DNA from: Sistotremastrum niveocremeum HHB9708
Taxonomy: Eukaryota > Basidiomycota > Agaricomycetes > Sistotremastrales > Sistotremastraceae
Length of the DNA stretch: 64,000 bases
Direction of reading: 5' to 3'
NCBI GenBank assembly: GCA_001630475.1
Contig: KV419402.1
Location: forward strand, 43,068 to 107,067
The position numbers and the translations under genes are program-made. The notes below the pieces were generated by a model. That model was given only the letters and a program-made list of their open reading frames with translations. It ran no database searches and was not told the origin of the DNA. Below are positions 24,282 through 35,937 of this stretch, in pieces (positions within the stretch are counted from its first letter, which is position 1; every line of letters begins with the position of its first letter).

Positions 24282-25499
24282 TACATATGTCACGCCGATC
24301 TGGGAACAGTCGAGAAGGTCGAGTCTGCTCAAAGCTCTCGTTCGGTGCAGGATGACCCAGAAGACACAGACGCAGACCGGGAGCAGCATGTCCTCATGGT
24401 AATGGGTGTCTTCCACTTATTGATGGCATTGTGCGACGCTCTTTGGAGAGTGTACATACTTGGGGCTTCACGCACGGCCTTTGATGGAGCACTCTTTGAA
24501 ATCATTGGCATTCTGCGAAGCAAGGAACAGGCAAAATTTCTATCTCCAGGTGGTCCAGGATTCAGGCGAATGCATGATATAATCATGCAGGACAGCATTG
24601 CCCGGTTCTCTCATGCGATACTTGTTGAACTGCGAAGGAAGTACCCCGCCACTCCAACATTTGCCGAGTGGATGACAACAAAACCGAGTTGGGCAGATGT
24701 GGTCTCATTGGCAGATGACGTCTTGAAGAAATATTTGCCCGGTCAGAAATTCAGCTCGCAAAGAGCTAAGTTCCCTCTGTCAGAACGAGACCCTGTCTTC
24801 GAAAACAATCAGTTGTGGTTCCGCGACATTCTTACTTACATCGAGCATTACAAAGCTGGAAAAGCTGGTGATATTGGCCGTCTGCTAGACACACTGGTAC
24901 CGGCTTCGTTCATTTTCAAAGCGGCAGGGAAACACAAATATGCCGTGCATACTCTTCGCCACTATGCCTTTCTTAAGCACGGATGCCCCCCCGATGTCGC
25001 ACGGGTTGTAATGCAATCATGGTTAGTCAATCCAACGGGTAAACCCGATGGTTATCGAGGCGTGGATTGGCTAGTTGAGCGGAACAATCTTGCTACGAAG
25101 TCAATCTATTCTGGAAAGAGTTCCAATCACACAGTTGCCACGCTCATCAAACGGTCTCCGTTAATCGAGATCTTACGGCAATGTCACCTGTTGATTGACC
25201 GGAACTTTGCCCTTGCACACAAAAATGACAAGCATAAGAGGCCATCTATCAGCAAGAATAACGAACGACTCCACAAGAAATATGAAGAGGACAGAGTATT
25301 CGAATATATTATAGGGCGAGAGGCGTATTCTATCGTGAACGTATGGGAGAAGGGAGCTGATGGTTGCAAGAAGGATTATGTGAATAAGGTGCTGGATGTT
25401 GAGGAGTTGGGGGACGCAGGCGATGCAGGTGGGACACGCAATGTACGTAGCATAGATCTCAATGTCTGATATGACAGTGAGCAATAGATTTGAAATTTT

Positions 25500-28400
25500 A
25501 TGGATCACTGACTGGTTTGTATTTGCACCAACACTGGACGTGAGGACACCCAAGGCGGGACGTGGGGTCGGGGTCCCTGGGGTCGATGGTGCTGTTGAGG
25601 TGGTTTTCCGGCGAGGTGTAGATTTATCGTATAGAGGACATTTGGAATTTGCCTCTGCCAGAAAGACGGTTAGAAATTGCTGCAACACATTAGCGCAACT
25701 TACTACTATGTCCAAGTTCCTTGCATGCGCTGCATCGAACTGGCCCTCTGGTGGTACGAGGCGTGGAAGGGTTGGGGGTCTGAGGAGTCGGGGGAGGGGG
25801 ACGTGGGAGGTATTCGTGTAGTACGCTGTCGATCATGCGCTGACCGTACTTATCCCAGAATATCCAGTCCACTTGAGCCTTGAGATCGTTGAGACCAAAG
25901 ACTTTCTCAAAGTGGATGAGGTGGACGATTCGTTGCACTGATGACGTCGATAAGATAGTCCCACCGCCTGCCATTGCACCAAACTCTCCATAGATCTCAA
26001 CCTCTAAGTCGTCTCTCCAATCCAGAAGACGGTGAAGGAGTTGCACCTCGCGGACGGATGGTTGGTACTTGGTATTGACGGAAGCTTTCTGAGGCGCCGA
26101 CTGGGTTATTGGAAGGTGATACTCAAAGCCGTTGGGATACCGTGTTTTGAAGTAGACGTCGCTGCACTTCTCGCAACAGTGTGGAGCCGGCGGTGGTTCA
26201 CACTTCGTGCAACAGCTCTTGTAGGTAGCTAGCATTGTTCGAAATAAGCGGATGCAAACACGTAATGAAGAAAAACTCACGCAAGTTCTTGTTGTACCAA
26301 TTGTTCAGGATCACTCTTGAACACTTTGGTCGATCTTTATAGCCTACATTGATCCATGTCTCGAAGACATGATCAATCTTCACTTCCTTCTTCTTGCGTG
26401 GTTGCGAAGTTGTCGGTTTTGACGCTGCTAAAGAGGCGGCAGCCGGATTGCACTCTCCGACACGTTGTTTCTTCCCAGGTGTCATCGACGGCGGCGGCAT
26501 GTTCTCTTTATCCTCCTCTACTGATCGTTTCCGGTTCACTGATTTCTCTGTAGCTGCCTTCCGAGCGATGGCTTCCGCCAATTTAGCAGCCTTGAGGTCT
26601 CGCAACTCTTCGAACTGATCTTTCTCTGCTAGAACAACGGCCATCGCCTGCTCATTGGGATTGCGGGCGGCGCGTCCGATCTCCTGGAACGTTAGATCCA
26701 TGTCCGGCCAAGGACAAAAAATCACTGCCAGCACAATCCCTTGCAAATCAAGACCCTATCCAACCGTGTCAGCAGTTCGTAACGGCTCTCGGAATTGGTC
26801 CATACCATGCCCGCAGCAACGGTAGCTATCATTCCCCAAGCTTCTCCACTATTCATCATCTTGACAGATCGTTCTCGATAGCCTTGGGTCAAACCAGCAT
26901 GCAACAATCGGATTCGTCTGCCCAGCTCCGGTCCGAGGACCTTCCGCAAAACCTCAAGAGAATCTTCTGCTTCGCGGCGAGTCCTACAGAATATGATGAA
27001 ACGAGGCGGCGGCGGCATGTCAGGAGTGATGGTTTGGGGGATAACAAATGTTAAGTCTGTCTTCGATTTGAGTGTGAACTGCATGGGCTTAACCACGTAA
27101 TATATATTTGGCCGATCATTGGATCGAATGACAGACTCTGTCTCTGAACGCCTCAATCGAAGCAGATTCGTTATTCTGTCTCGTGCCGGCTCAGGTAACG
27201 TGGCGGACGTTATGTACCATCTTGCGCGCTCGGGCAGGCGGTTCTGTATCTGTCGAAGGTTCCCATATTCCTCGCGAAATACTGACCATGTTTCTAGACA
27301 GTGTGCCTCGTCGATGACCACCCGTATCGATCTCTTTGTCTTGGCAACAGCTAGCTTGTCCCAATATCTCTCGAAAAAAGGATCCGTGACCGCAATTTCC
27401 GGCGATGTTATGATTACCTGAGCCGACAACAGTTTCTGCAAGAAGGTCAACATGAACTGATATTTAATTAAGGCTGAACACGGCTCACCCACAGGTTATC
27501 CGTGATCCGGATCCTCAGGTATGAGCACTCTCGAAACTCAAACCCAGATCCGGACCCTATCCGGAGCCGTTTTATCCGGATCCGCGGGATCCGAACCCGC
27601 GGATTGAGCCGTATCCGTTCCGATCGATCCGAGGATCACGGATGATCCACGGAAATGATCTATTTTAATGATTTTTATATTCGATTATTTTAATTACTAT
27701 TTTATATAATTTATTTACTATTTTCCGACAGCCTACCTCAGCCCTCCAGCACTACATCCAACCTCTGAACCAGCCATCCATCCCCTAATTCACTTTCAAT
27801 CCATCCCATTCTTCTTCCAGAGGTAATCCTAAGTCTCTTTGACAGTGTTGAGATGCTGAAGGAGCCTGCTGATGATGAGGAAGGGGGTGGATGCGCGAGA
27901 TGTTGCTGGATGGTGGTGAAGGGAGAGTCCGAGTTCGAAGTGCTGAGTTTGAAATGTGTGCGCGCGGTGGTGAACGATCAATGTTTGATCGCGAAATGAT
28001 CGCGAACGCAAACGAGGACAAACAAAACTCGAGTAAATAGTGGAAAAATAATATTTATATTGAATAAAATATTCAAAAATAATAAATATATTAATTATCT
28101 CGGATCCCGGATATCCGCGGGTAAGGCCGATTTCGGCGAAATCGAAACCCAGAGCCGGGCGCTATCCGGAGCCGCGGGTCACGGATATAACGGATCCGGG
28201 TCATCGCGGCTCCGGATAAGGATTTCCGCGGGTTAATCTGCGGATGACCTGGATCTGTTGTTCAGCCTTATATTTAATACATCAAAAACCTGCCTTCTCG
28301 ATGCCCTCTTTGCATTGTAGACGAGTGAGTGCTATTGCCTTTATGCCCAGGCGTTCCAATGACTGCTGATGTTGTTGGGACAGAACGGTCAACGGTGATA

Positions 28401-28656
28401 TCACCAGGAGTATACTTTCCTTTTCCCATATCAGCGGCATCCACATTGGGAGAGTTTTACCGGCCCCTGTTGCAGCGACAACAATGACATTCTTCTTTCG
28501 CAATTGGGCTCGACATGCAGCAATCTGCCATACACAGGGTTTGAGCCCGAAAGAGTCCAGCGTTTTCTGTCTTATTTCTTCGTCGGTAATATCATCGTCT
28601 GGTTCTTCTTGTCCTGCATTCGTCGGTGCCTCCTCTGTTGTCTCGACTTCGTCCAT
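25500..28656 (-). CDS. RecQ-like DEAH helicase with C-terminal zinc knuckle
   Basis: ATG 28656. Motifs in order: VAATGAGKTLP (Walker A), VVIDEAHCLETW (DEAH box), TSATLP, then ATVAAGMGLDLQG joined across a 50-bp intron (26756-26805), and QEIGRAARN (motif VI). A 52-bp intron (26229-26280) follows and then a Cys-rich region (CCTKCEPPPAPHCCEKC). A knuckle CSACKELGHSSKANSKCP forms across a further intron near 25667-25715. The first intron (27436-28293) contains a MITE. Before insertion it was 48 bp with a GC donor; the GT three bases on would shift frame. The 3' end is unresolved because the frame stays open antisense to the DUF6589 end. Resemblance to telomere-linked helicases is general. Its role is probably transposition of the enclosing element. 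Confidence 0.8.
27469..28270. mobile_element. hAT-like MITE (802 bp) inside a helicase intron
   Basis: Inverted repeats TAAGGCTGAACA at 27469-27480 and TGTTCAGCCTTA at 28259-28270. The exact 8-bp target duplication TATTTAAT is at 27461-27468 and 28271-28278. The interior is rich in ATCCGG/GGATCC words with inverted pairing and an AT-rich core, and has no coding capacity. The ends share the TAAGGNTKAACA pattern with the MITEs at 3754 and 57678. Confidence 0.92.
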
Positions 28657-28717
28657 AGAATAGACCCTGTCACGCTGAGCGAAGAAGTTTTGGGCGCTTC
28701 GGACTCGGATCGCAAAC

Positions 28718-28742
28718 CGGAGGTCTTTTTGGCCAGAGGTTA
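28718..28742 (-). repeat. Right TIR of the DUF6589/RecQ element
   Basis: Reverse complement of 18023-18047 over 25 bases with no mismatch. It lies just upstream of the helicase start. Confidence 0.9.
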
Positions 28743-29091
28743 GTACCGACGCGTCTCCTCTTCGTTCGCATAAACTTCGGAAAAAGATGTATTTTTAGAA
28801 ACTCGCTTATGTCATTACATTATAGTCATGTCCTTGTGTAGGAGTTTCGAACGAGGAGACAGCGGAGGTACAACCTCTGGGAAGGAGAATGCATTCGCCT
28901 GTTCATCTCGTCTTCTTTGTTCTTCTTTTTCTTGGTAAACGTGCCCGGGCTGCGGAAGGCTAAGCACTGTCAAGCGATAGCAACGCTTTGACGTACCCTA
29001 GGATCTGCCAGTAACTCGTACCAGACTGAGACGACTGTTGAAGACGTTTGACTGGCCTTGGCTTTGACTGGACCTGGACGTCGACTGAATC
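28743..29091. other. Intergenic, nothing recognised
   Basis: Short gap between the element end and the next gene. Its first bases, GTAC (28743-28746), are the right half of the possible target duplication. Confidence 0.5.
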
Positions 29092-30794
29092 ATGGTTTCC
29101 TCAAATATCAAATACACCCCCCTTCCCCTCCCAACCCTAGCCAACGTCCGCTCCCGTCTAGTCCTAAACCGACGAAACCTCCTCCTCCTCCTAACATCCC
29201 TCTTCCTCCTCACATTCCTCCTAACCCTAACATTCCGCTCTCACCTCCCTCCCTCCCTCCGCTCTCAACTCCCTTTCGAAGATGAAAAAGACATGACTGG
29301 CGGATCGTTAAGAACGCCTCCGCCGAAATATGAAGCTTGGACGGAAGCTGAGAGAATGCTTCCGCAGCATAATTTGGATTTACCGTATCCGGAGGGGAGG
29401 ACGGGCAAGTATGTTAAATTTTCGAATCAGATTAAGGCTTTGGGATGGAACAACGTCTTTAACGAAATGTACGTCTGTCAATCATTCTCCCATTCCTTCC
29501 TTCATCGGCTCCGTATTTCATTCCATCATACAAAAAATTCATTCACTGACGCATTCGACAGTCTATTATGCAATCATCTCGCATGGCGTTCCGGCCGCGG
29601 CTACGTCTTCCAAGACTACGTCTGGAAACCCGAATACTACCCCTGGCGCATCAAATCCTGGCCCTGGCCTCACACCCCCCTCTCCGCCCTAATCTCAGGC
29701 CCCATCTCCGGCTCCCCCTGGGACGCCAACGATCCCACCCCGCGCTCCATCTCCGAAGAGATGTTCGACAAATTCTGTCCTCCTGAAGATACAGAGATTA
29801 TCGATACGGATGTTATTAAGGAGGGTATTAGAGGTGATATGACGGATGGGAAGATTATTATGGAGAAGTGGGTTAAGACGCTTAAGGAGAGTCCTAAGAG
29901 GTGTGTGGATGTTAAACCTTCTTTGAGCGGGAAAGACGGCTACGCTCAAACATTCGATCTATGGTCTGTCCCTCCCTCCCCTTTGTCAATCTCGCTCATT
30001 GAATATAATATAAAGGCTCATAGGCTCAGACCGTCTCATATCCCTCTGGCCCGAATTCTCGACATCTCCGGTCTCAACAAGAATGTACACATCCCCCCTC
30101 GTCTCCGCCGGCGTAGCATACAACGAACACCTCCTCCAATCTCCCCATCCCTCCCCCGATCCCTACACCCACACAATAGCCCTCCACCTCCGTCGAGGCG
30201 ACTACTCCTCAGCCTGCCTCGGACTCGCAAACTGGAACTCCACATTCTACGGCTGGAACCTCCTCCCCCTCCTCCCTGACAAATTCCTAAATCCCCCCGG
30301 ATACACCTGGGGCCACAACACCCCCGAGAACGTTAAATATTACTTGACGCATTGTCTCCCTTCGCTCGAGTATATAATTTCGAAGATAAAGGTGAGTATA
30401 CATGATTGGGAGGTGAATGCGAGTGGGGTGAAGGGGGATGAGGTGGATGATAGGAGGGGGAAGATTGATAGGATGTATGTGATGACGAATGATGCGGGGG
30501 AGGAGAGTATGAGGGAGTTTAGGGAGGCGGTGTTGAGAGAGACGGGGATTAGGAATGTGGTTACTACCGGAGACATGAAATTTGAGAACGACGAGCAGAT
30601 TGGGGTAGGGATGGTGGTCGATATGGATATCGGGAGGAGAGCAGCGATATTTATTGGAAACGGGGTGTGTTTATTTCTTTCTATCTTCTGAATTCGCGAT
30701 GTTGATGAAATCTTAGTGGAGCTCGTTGACCAGCAATGTCGTCCATCGGCGCTTGGTGGATGGGAAAGAATGGATGTCGAATCGATTTTGGTGA
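29092..30794 (+). CDS. GDP-fucose protein O-fucosyltransferase-like protein
   Basis: ATG 29092, TGA 30792-30794, four exons. The N-terminus has a signal-anchor (LLLLLTSLFLLTFLLTLTF) after a short basic cytoplasmic tail, predicting a type II membrane protein of the secretory pathway. Then come NQIKALGWNNVFNE, a junction to LLCNHLAWRSGRGYVFQDYVW, FDLWLIGSDRLISLWPEFS (joined across the second intron using the AAAG acceptor) and IALHLRRGDYSSAC. The last is the HxRRGD motif of the GDP-fucose transferase superfamily. The C-terminal MYVMTNDA and IFIGNG joined to WSSLTSN are also typical. The substrate is unknown. Codon use switches between C-rich and G/T-rich blocks, but all motifs are intact. Confidence 0.8.
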
Positions 30795-31434
30795 TCAATA
30801 TTGCTTTACGAGGGCGTCGCGGAATATTTTTGGTAATATTTCCTCGCATATTGTTTTGCTCGTCGTCGCTTTGGTTCGGCCAAATCATTGTCCGTGAAAG
30901 TTTTGGTGCATACCAGTTGTTTTCTTCTCGATTTATTATACCATCAGTTGTTATTCCATTAACCAGAGCTGCGACGGCGATCTCCAGAATGCTACGGCCG
31001 TCAAATAAATATTTGAGAGCGTGGCAAATCTTTCAGATTGCGGTACAATTTCATGTATCCGATGATCAGCCGGGCTACTTCCTGAGTTACACGATATCAC
31101 AATCAAGCAGTCACGAGAGTCATCGAGCCGGAAGCATTCGCAAATTCGGATTTCGGGGTGCCCAAACACGAACGTCATCTAATAATAACCCCAAGGACGG
31201 AAACAAATACCTCCCAACAAATCCCTGTCCTTACTCCTTCCAGCATCTCCCACCCCATCATTCCCCATCACTCAATCGATCCCACATCACTATCCAGCAC
31301 ATCCCCCTGCTCAAGCTCCGACCACCGTATCCGCTATCAGATAAGCCCTCATCTCCGACTTCCGACGCCGATCAATCTTCGTCATCCCTCCTACCTCGCT
31401 CACCTCGCTCACCCTCTCCTACGACTAGAACGTG
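30795..31434. other. Intergenic, including probable 5' leader of the BolA gene
   Basis: No supported coding exon. The pyrimidine-rich 31220-31430 stretch immediately before the BolA start is typical of a fungal promoter or leader. Confidence 0.5.
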
Positions 31435-32007
31435 ATGCCAGTGTCTGTGGAAGACTTGGAAAAGACGCTGAGGAGTGCGATTAAGGTTGAATACCTTGAG
31501 ATTGTGGATGAATCGAGTGGATGTGGGGAGAGTTATCGGATTTTGGTTGTTAGTGATGTAAGTTTTGTCGTTGCCTGGTAAAAAATTGATTCCGTGGGGA
31601 GCGAAGGTGCTCGCGCTCCCTCGTTGCTTCCGATGAACCTTTAGCTTTGTATTCATTGTCTGTTGGGAATTAGTTATGCTAATTTCCCTTCGACTAGGCG
31701 TTCGAAGGAAAAGGAACACTAGCACGACATCGCTTCGGTAAAGCTCAGTCCTCCCACCAACCTCCCAAATCTCATGATATATATCTACCAACAGTGAATG
31801 AAATTCTGAAAGACTATATTTCTCAAATGCACGCGTTCTCCCAGGTATGAGTACTTCTACTTTCCCGTCAGCAGCTCGTTTCGGCAACCCTCGGGTTGGC
31901 TGACAAATTTCTGTTTCTTCTGTCACTTTTGTATTTATTCTTTACTGACACGGATTGGCCTACAGAAAAGTCTTACTGTGAAACAATATCAAGCAACTCT
32001 AAATTGA
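31435..32007 (+). CDS. BolA-like protein (BolA2/Fra2 type)
   Basis: Four exons, 31435-31557, 31698-31737, 31795-31844 and 31966-32007, total 255 bases and give 84 residues, the usual length for a single BolA domain. Recognisable blocks are VEDLEKTLRSAIK, IVDESSGCGESYRILVVSDAFEGKGTLARHRFVNEIL and the invariant IHAF-like MHAFSQKS end. The ESSGCGE loop supplies the Cys and RHR/HAF the His residues that bind glutaredoxin-shared iron-sulfur clusters in this family. No mitochondrial presequence is present, so a cytosolic Fra2-like role in iron signalling is the likely inference. Confidence 0.88.
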
Positions 32008-33560
32008 GCGCTACTATTTGATAGGGTTCGGGTTTCCCGACGGTGGTTGAGGGACGAAGGCTTTTGAGCCGGAGTTCTCGAGGAGGAGATTTCTCGTATG
32101 CCGGCGGATTTTTTCTCTCGCTCTAGGAAACTCTGTATATCTATTACGGCATTATGTCTACGATGACTTCGATTCTGTGGAGCAGGGTCGGTGATCTATT
32201 CAATGCTATGTTTCTGTCTATTCTATTCCGGAAAACCCTGGGTCATGTGGAGGAGACCAAACATACACGTGTGTTGAATGATTTTGCAGTGAACGTTTCT
32301 TCGTTTCCGATGGTGATTTACGACTAGCTGAAGACGAATTTGAAGATTGGCTTTCTCGGCGTCGGCGAAATCATCTGTATTAGTGTTATGCTTGAGCAGT
32401 TGCTGGGGGCTGTTAGAATTTTCAGTCTTTAGATCGCGATGCCTTCATCTGCTCATATAAGCCAATGTGAACGAAAACACAGCAGTGCGAGTCAAGAAAT
32501 ATTTTAACCAAGTGGACTTCAGGAATTCGGCCGAAGCAACAAGATGAAACGCGTTACGTCACGCGTGACGCTGACAAAGACTTCTTTCGTCTTGCAACGT
32601 GGAGGCCCTCTGTCTTGGAGCGTCTCGGAGAGTGCTTGCGCGTGGATGAAAATTTGTGAAGGAGCCAATATTCCGGAGTTTGAATGAACAAGTTTTTCAA
32701 GCAGGAATTGGGAGGAACGATGATTGTTGACCGAAAACGATCATGATGCCGACATCGTACCGCCCTCTGCCCAGTCTGCTGTATTCACTCTCATCGTGCC
32801 TCCAGGGATCTCTTACGGCTATAGAGGCCCAGGAATATCTTTTCTGTGTCGTTGGTTTATCATACTATCCCACCACGCTGCCTCCTCATCCTGAAGGCAC
32901 GTCTCGCAATAAACCACTAAATTTTCGCTCATCCTCAATTGTTGCCCGCGCAGGTCCCGCCTCCATGTTCGACACGACTACCATCTCACCTGTCACGCTA
33001 CTCCTACGACTCTTTGAACGCCCAATCGATACATGGCGGGGCTCATTGCTCAGCCTTTCACCGTCAATCATCGCTTCGTCCATCTTCAGCAAGTCAAAGT
33101 CGATCAAAGTACATCCATGCTTCATGATCCTACTGAGCGGACGACTTACGAGATCGCCATCTATACCAACCCTGGAATGAACCTACAATGCCAGGCTCAC
33201 CGCCCAGTGATACATGAGCAGCGGTCGATTCGATAGGGGTTCACCATCAATGCCAAGACACAACACTCCCCTCTTCCCCCACCGAATAGCAGCGCTATGT
33301 TCCCCTTTCCTTGAAGATGTGCGTGTCTGCAGGGAAATGCTCCTATTGCAGCTGTGTGTCGACCTCCGCCCAACATCAATCTTTTCAAAAGCTGTGCTAT
33401 GTGCCTCGATGACACTGCTTACTAGCGCTTTTGCGATGTTCTGAATGATAGCCAATACATCCTCCCTCTCTCAGGATCTAGTATAAGTTGAAGCTACTTG
33501 CGAGCTACTTGAACCACGAGTTTGTCATATCGTTTGTCCTGTCGTTCTCAAGACTACGCC
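32008..33560. other. Intergenic with unresolved coding fragments
   Basis: Gene-like fragments occur at about 32735-32880 (frame reading VVFTLIVPPGISYGY-like) and 33033-33236 (frame ending QAHRPVIHEQRSIR then TAG). They could not be joined by convincing introns or given a start. They may be a decayed or fast-evolving gene. Confidence 0.3.
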
Positions 33561-34333
33561 ATGAAAACGTTTCTTATCCTCGTCGGGTTTTTCCTCAGTA
33601 AGACGTCTTATCTTTCGTCTCGGATGCATAAATCTCATCATATCATGTTCAGTATCGTCTGTACGAGGGTCTCGCACGTCGCTCATGATTCGGCAGGGGT
33701 CGGCAGATTTGGATAACCCTCCCTCCGCCGTACGTAATTCTTGCCATCATCCATGTTATCAATATAACCGACTCGCTTCCCAGTGCGCTGACACTTGCAA
33801 TCCGGTTCTGCATCCAGGTCCTGGAAACCTCTGTCAACCAGACGCTCCCGATGCTTGCTTCTGTTCAGACGCCTACCTCACCGGTACATCCAATTGTTAT
33901 CAATGTGTCATCACACAAGACGGAATAGTCTCGGATGACTCAGAATTCCAAAGCATCCTTGACGTTTTTGACAGTGAGTATTTCCGATACTTCTATCTTC
34001 CAAAGCTCATACTCTCGAATAGTTCAGACAGAAGCGTGTCAAGGCGAGGGATTCAAAGTGCCCGCGGCGACATTTACCGCAGCAGACGGAGTCAAAGGAA
34101 GCGCTGCACCATCTAGCACGGGCGGAAGCGTCGCGGCCCTCAGCACCACCGGATCGGCTCCAAGCTCTTCCACAGAAATCGCTTCGTCCTCTTCAACTGA
34201 TACGAAAACTCCGAGTGCTAGCGCGACGAGCCCTGTTACATCCGCCACAACCAAATCCGGAGCAGCGACTACTATCCAAGTTGTCAGTGTCAACTTGAGC
34301 ATTGTGGCTTTTCTTTCCTTCGTCTTGGCATGA
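33561..34333 (+). CDS. Secreted Cys-rich, Ser/Thr-rich protein with GPI-anchor signal
   Basis: ATG 33561 starts MKTFLILVGFFL, a signal peptide. Three introns (about 33598-33650, 33718-33771, 33975-34021) join in frame. The mature part has a cysteine-rich domain, CADTCNPVLHPGPGNLCQ followed by CFCSDAYLTGTSNCYQC and a later EACQGEGF. About 70 residues of Ser/Thr/Ala-rich linker follow, and then the hydrophobic end VSVNLSIVAFLSFVLA, typical of GPI anchoring. It is CFEM-like in layout, but the cysteine spacing was not matched to CFEM, so I leave the family open. The likely location is the cell wall or outer membrane surface. Confidence 0.6.
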
Positions 34334-34654
34334 TAGTGTCAGGAAGTGTTTGAAAGCGGTGCCAGGCGAGGTGTACTTGCATATGGACTGGGAACGAGAT
34401 CATAGCTGGGAAGAATCGTTTGTGAATGATTTGTGAATGATTTTTGAATCGCTCATTGATGTTGCGTGGAGAGCCATGAATATTGCAAGTAGCAAGGACG
34501 ATTACACGCGTTATCTGAAAAAGAAAGTTGGTCCGAACATCGTCATTGTACATCTTCTCCTGGCTATTGGAGATTCTAAATCGAACCATCTCTCAGCATT
34601 CAATTGACTCAAATAGGGTGGAGCGCAAGAGCTAGAGAACTATGTTATGGACTT
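34334..34654. other. Intergenic between convergent genes
   Basis: Contains a near-tandem TTTGTGAATGA word (about 34420-34447) and no gene. It probably holds both 3' ends. Confidence 0.45.
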
Positions 34655-35937
34655 CTAACTATAAACGTAAGTTTCGTCAACTGGGAACGCGAATCGCATG
34701 ACAATGAAGAGAATCGGCATCTACGATTTGGTCAGATAAATATAATAAGTACACGCTGAGTGGAAGTGAAACACTGTACCTCGATGCAGAATACGAGAGA
34801 ACTGAGCCCACTAGCTATGTTATCGCGCTTCCAGAAAGGAGTTGGTTTAATCAGGCCAAGTTTGGCCAGAACGACAAACTGGGTAGGTTCGAGAATGACT
34901 GCATTAGTAGGTTTTCAAAATATGAGACAAGGAAATCGATCTCACAAATTGGTGCTCGCAGGTGATATAGAACGTAAGAGCTTGGAGAACGAAGAACTTC
35001 AGACCCAAATGTTGTCCGTCCACGACCCTAGCTCGATAAGCTGACAGCGCATTGGAAGCAAGACTGTTGATCTCGAAATGAGCCGAGGATGCTGTATCGA
35101 AACATGGAAGACGTACTATCCGTTCAATAATTTAATCGCTTCGAGATAGAGGTGCGCAAAGTGAGGATTGAGAGCATCACCAGGACAGTATACCCCCAGC
35201 ACATTAGTCACTATTCCAGCTATCACTATCAACGGACCAACGATGGCATACTGCCAAACAAAAATATAGACAGTTTCCTCGCTAGGACTATTGCCAAAAC
35301 AACAAAGGGGCATAGCAAGACGAGAAGAGGGTGATTGGTAGAGTTTCGAATATTCATGGCCTGAGAACAGTCGGCTAAGACGAGAAGTTAAGCACAGCTG
35401 AAGAGGAAAGATAGGAACATAATCTCACAAGAATGCCACAAACGTAAACGATTCGTAAACCACTTGAACGAGAGAGAAATAAACTGAATATCGGAAGAAC
35501 AGATATGACAAGAATGATACGAGGGCGACGACGAATGGGATAAAGGTGATTGAAAGACTGAAGCACATTATTAGTCGTAGGACTCGAAAAAAGGGTCTAT
35601 AGATACATTTTCTTGTTGTGTCTGAACGAGGCAGTGAAGGAATTGGCGTGAGAATTCGACGTCACTGTGTAGAATAATGAGAAATTCACCTTGCGTGATG
35701 AGAAGCATCCTTGGAAGCAATTGTCAACGAAAGCAACGCTCCAAGACCCGCGACTATCCACCCAATGACATGCACTTGGTCGCTATCGATCCATCCTTCC
35801 TTTGAATTTAGGAAACAAGCATTAGAGAGGACGGGGCAAGGAGAGGTTCGGAAAATGGCTCTCACGACTGTCTTGGGATAGGAGTTGGGATCTGTCAGAG
35901 GCGCATTGTTGGCGTAGCAACTACCGGGAATGGTCAT
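34655..35937 (-). CDS. TMEM184/OST-alpha (DUF300) family membrane protein
   Basis: Start ATG at 35937 after a short upstream frame. Exons along the minus strand encode VHVIGWIVAGLGALLSLTIASKDASHH (first membrane segment), then RRPRIILVISVLPIFSLFL, then VYIFVWQYAIVGPLIVIAGIV followed by VLGVYCPGDALNPHFAHLY. Later exons give LGLKFFVLQALTF, WKRDNIASGLSSLVFCIEVQ and an AFPV end near 34660. This order, especially the QY..V.P......GVYC block and the CIE block, matches DUF300. Several introns in 34700-35700 are only approximately placed. Members are multi-pass proteins of plasma or vacuolar membranes; transport activity in fungi is unproven. The 5'-most extracellular region has four cysteines. Confidence 0.7.

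Larger units (their letters stand above)
18126..25469 (+). pseudogene. DUF6589 protein gene split by a pogo-like transposon
   Basis: ATG 18126. Exon 1 runs to 18848, followed by a 52-bp GT-AG intron (18849-18900). Exon 2 runs from 18901 to 19625, where a 4.66-kb transposon interrupts it, and resumes at 24284 to the stop at 25469. Removing the insertion with one TA leaves 2,634 coding bases, an uninterrupted frame of about 877 residues. Across the junction it reads EGRIY then ICHADLGTVEK. DUF6589 landmarks are in order: TVTIMSICANSMNRRCNAF, LAYDNVDF, LTSGT-like MTSGTFIEMP, VVLMDIKESSIGGN, HADLGT, VFHLLMALCDALWRVYI. The conserved Asp residues (YDN, MDI, HAD) are candidates for a nuclease-type site, but that is inference. 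It is probably the transposase of the outer element, and the insertion has inactivated it. Confidence 0.8.
18023..28742. mobile_element. DUF6589 + RecQ-helicase DNA transposon, with two nested insertions
   Basis: Perfect 25-bp terminal inverted repeats (beginning TAACCTCTGGCC) lie at 18023-18047 and 28718-28742, with weaker similarity for about 20 bp further in (CGATCCGA). They bracket exactly two convergent genes: DUF6589 on plus, starting 103 bp from the left end, and a RecQ-like helicase on minus, starting 86 bp from the right end. Flanking bases GTAT and GTAC could be a 4-bp target duplication with one change. Without the nested pogo-like element and hAT-like MITE (each with one duplication) the element is about 5.25 kb. 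From memory, Academ transposons have 3-4-bp duplications, and the AcademH lineage pairs its transposase with a superfamily II helicase. Membership is inference. Confidence 0.75.

Noticed and set aside
25500-28656. Subtelomeric telomere-linked helicase
   Set aside because: No telomeric repeats are nearby, and the gene lies within TIRs next to DUF6589.
18023-28742. Helitron, because of a helicase in a mobile element
   Set aside because: No Rep/HUH nuclease was seen, the helicase is RecQ/DEAH type rather than Pif1-like, and the ends are inverted repeats.
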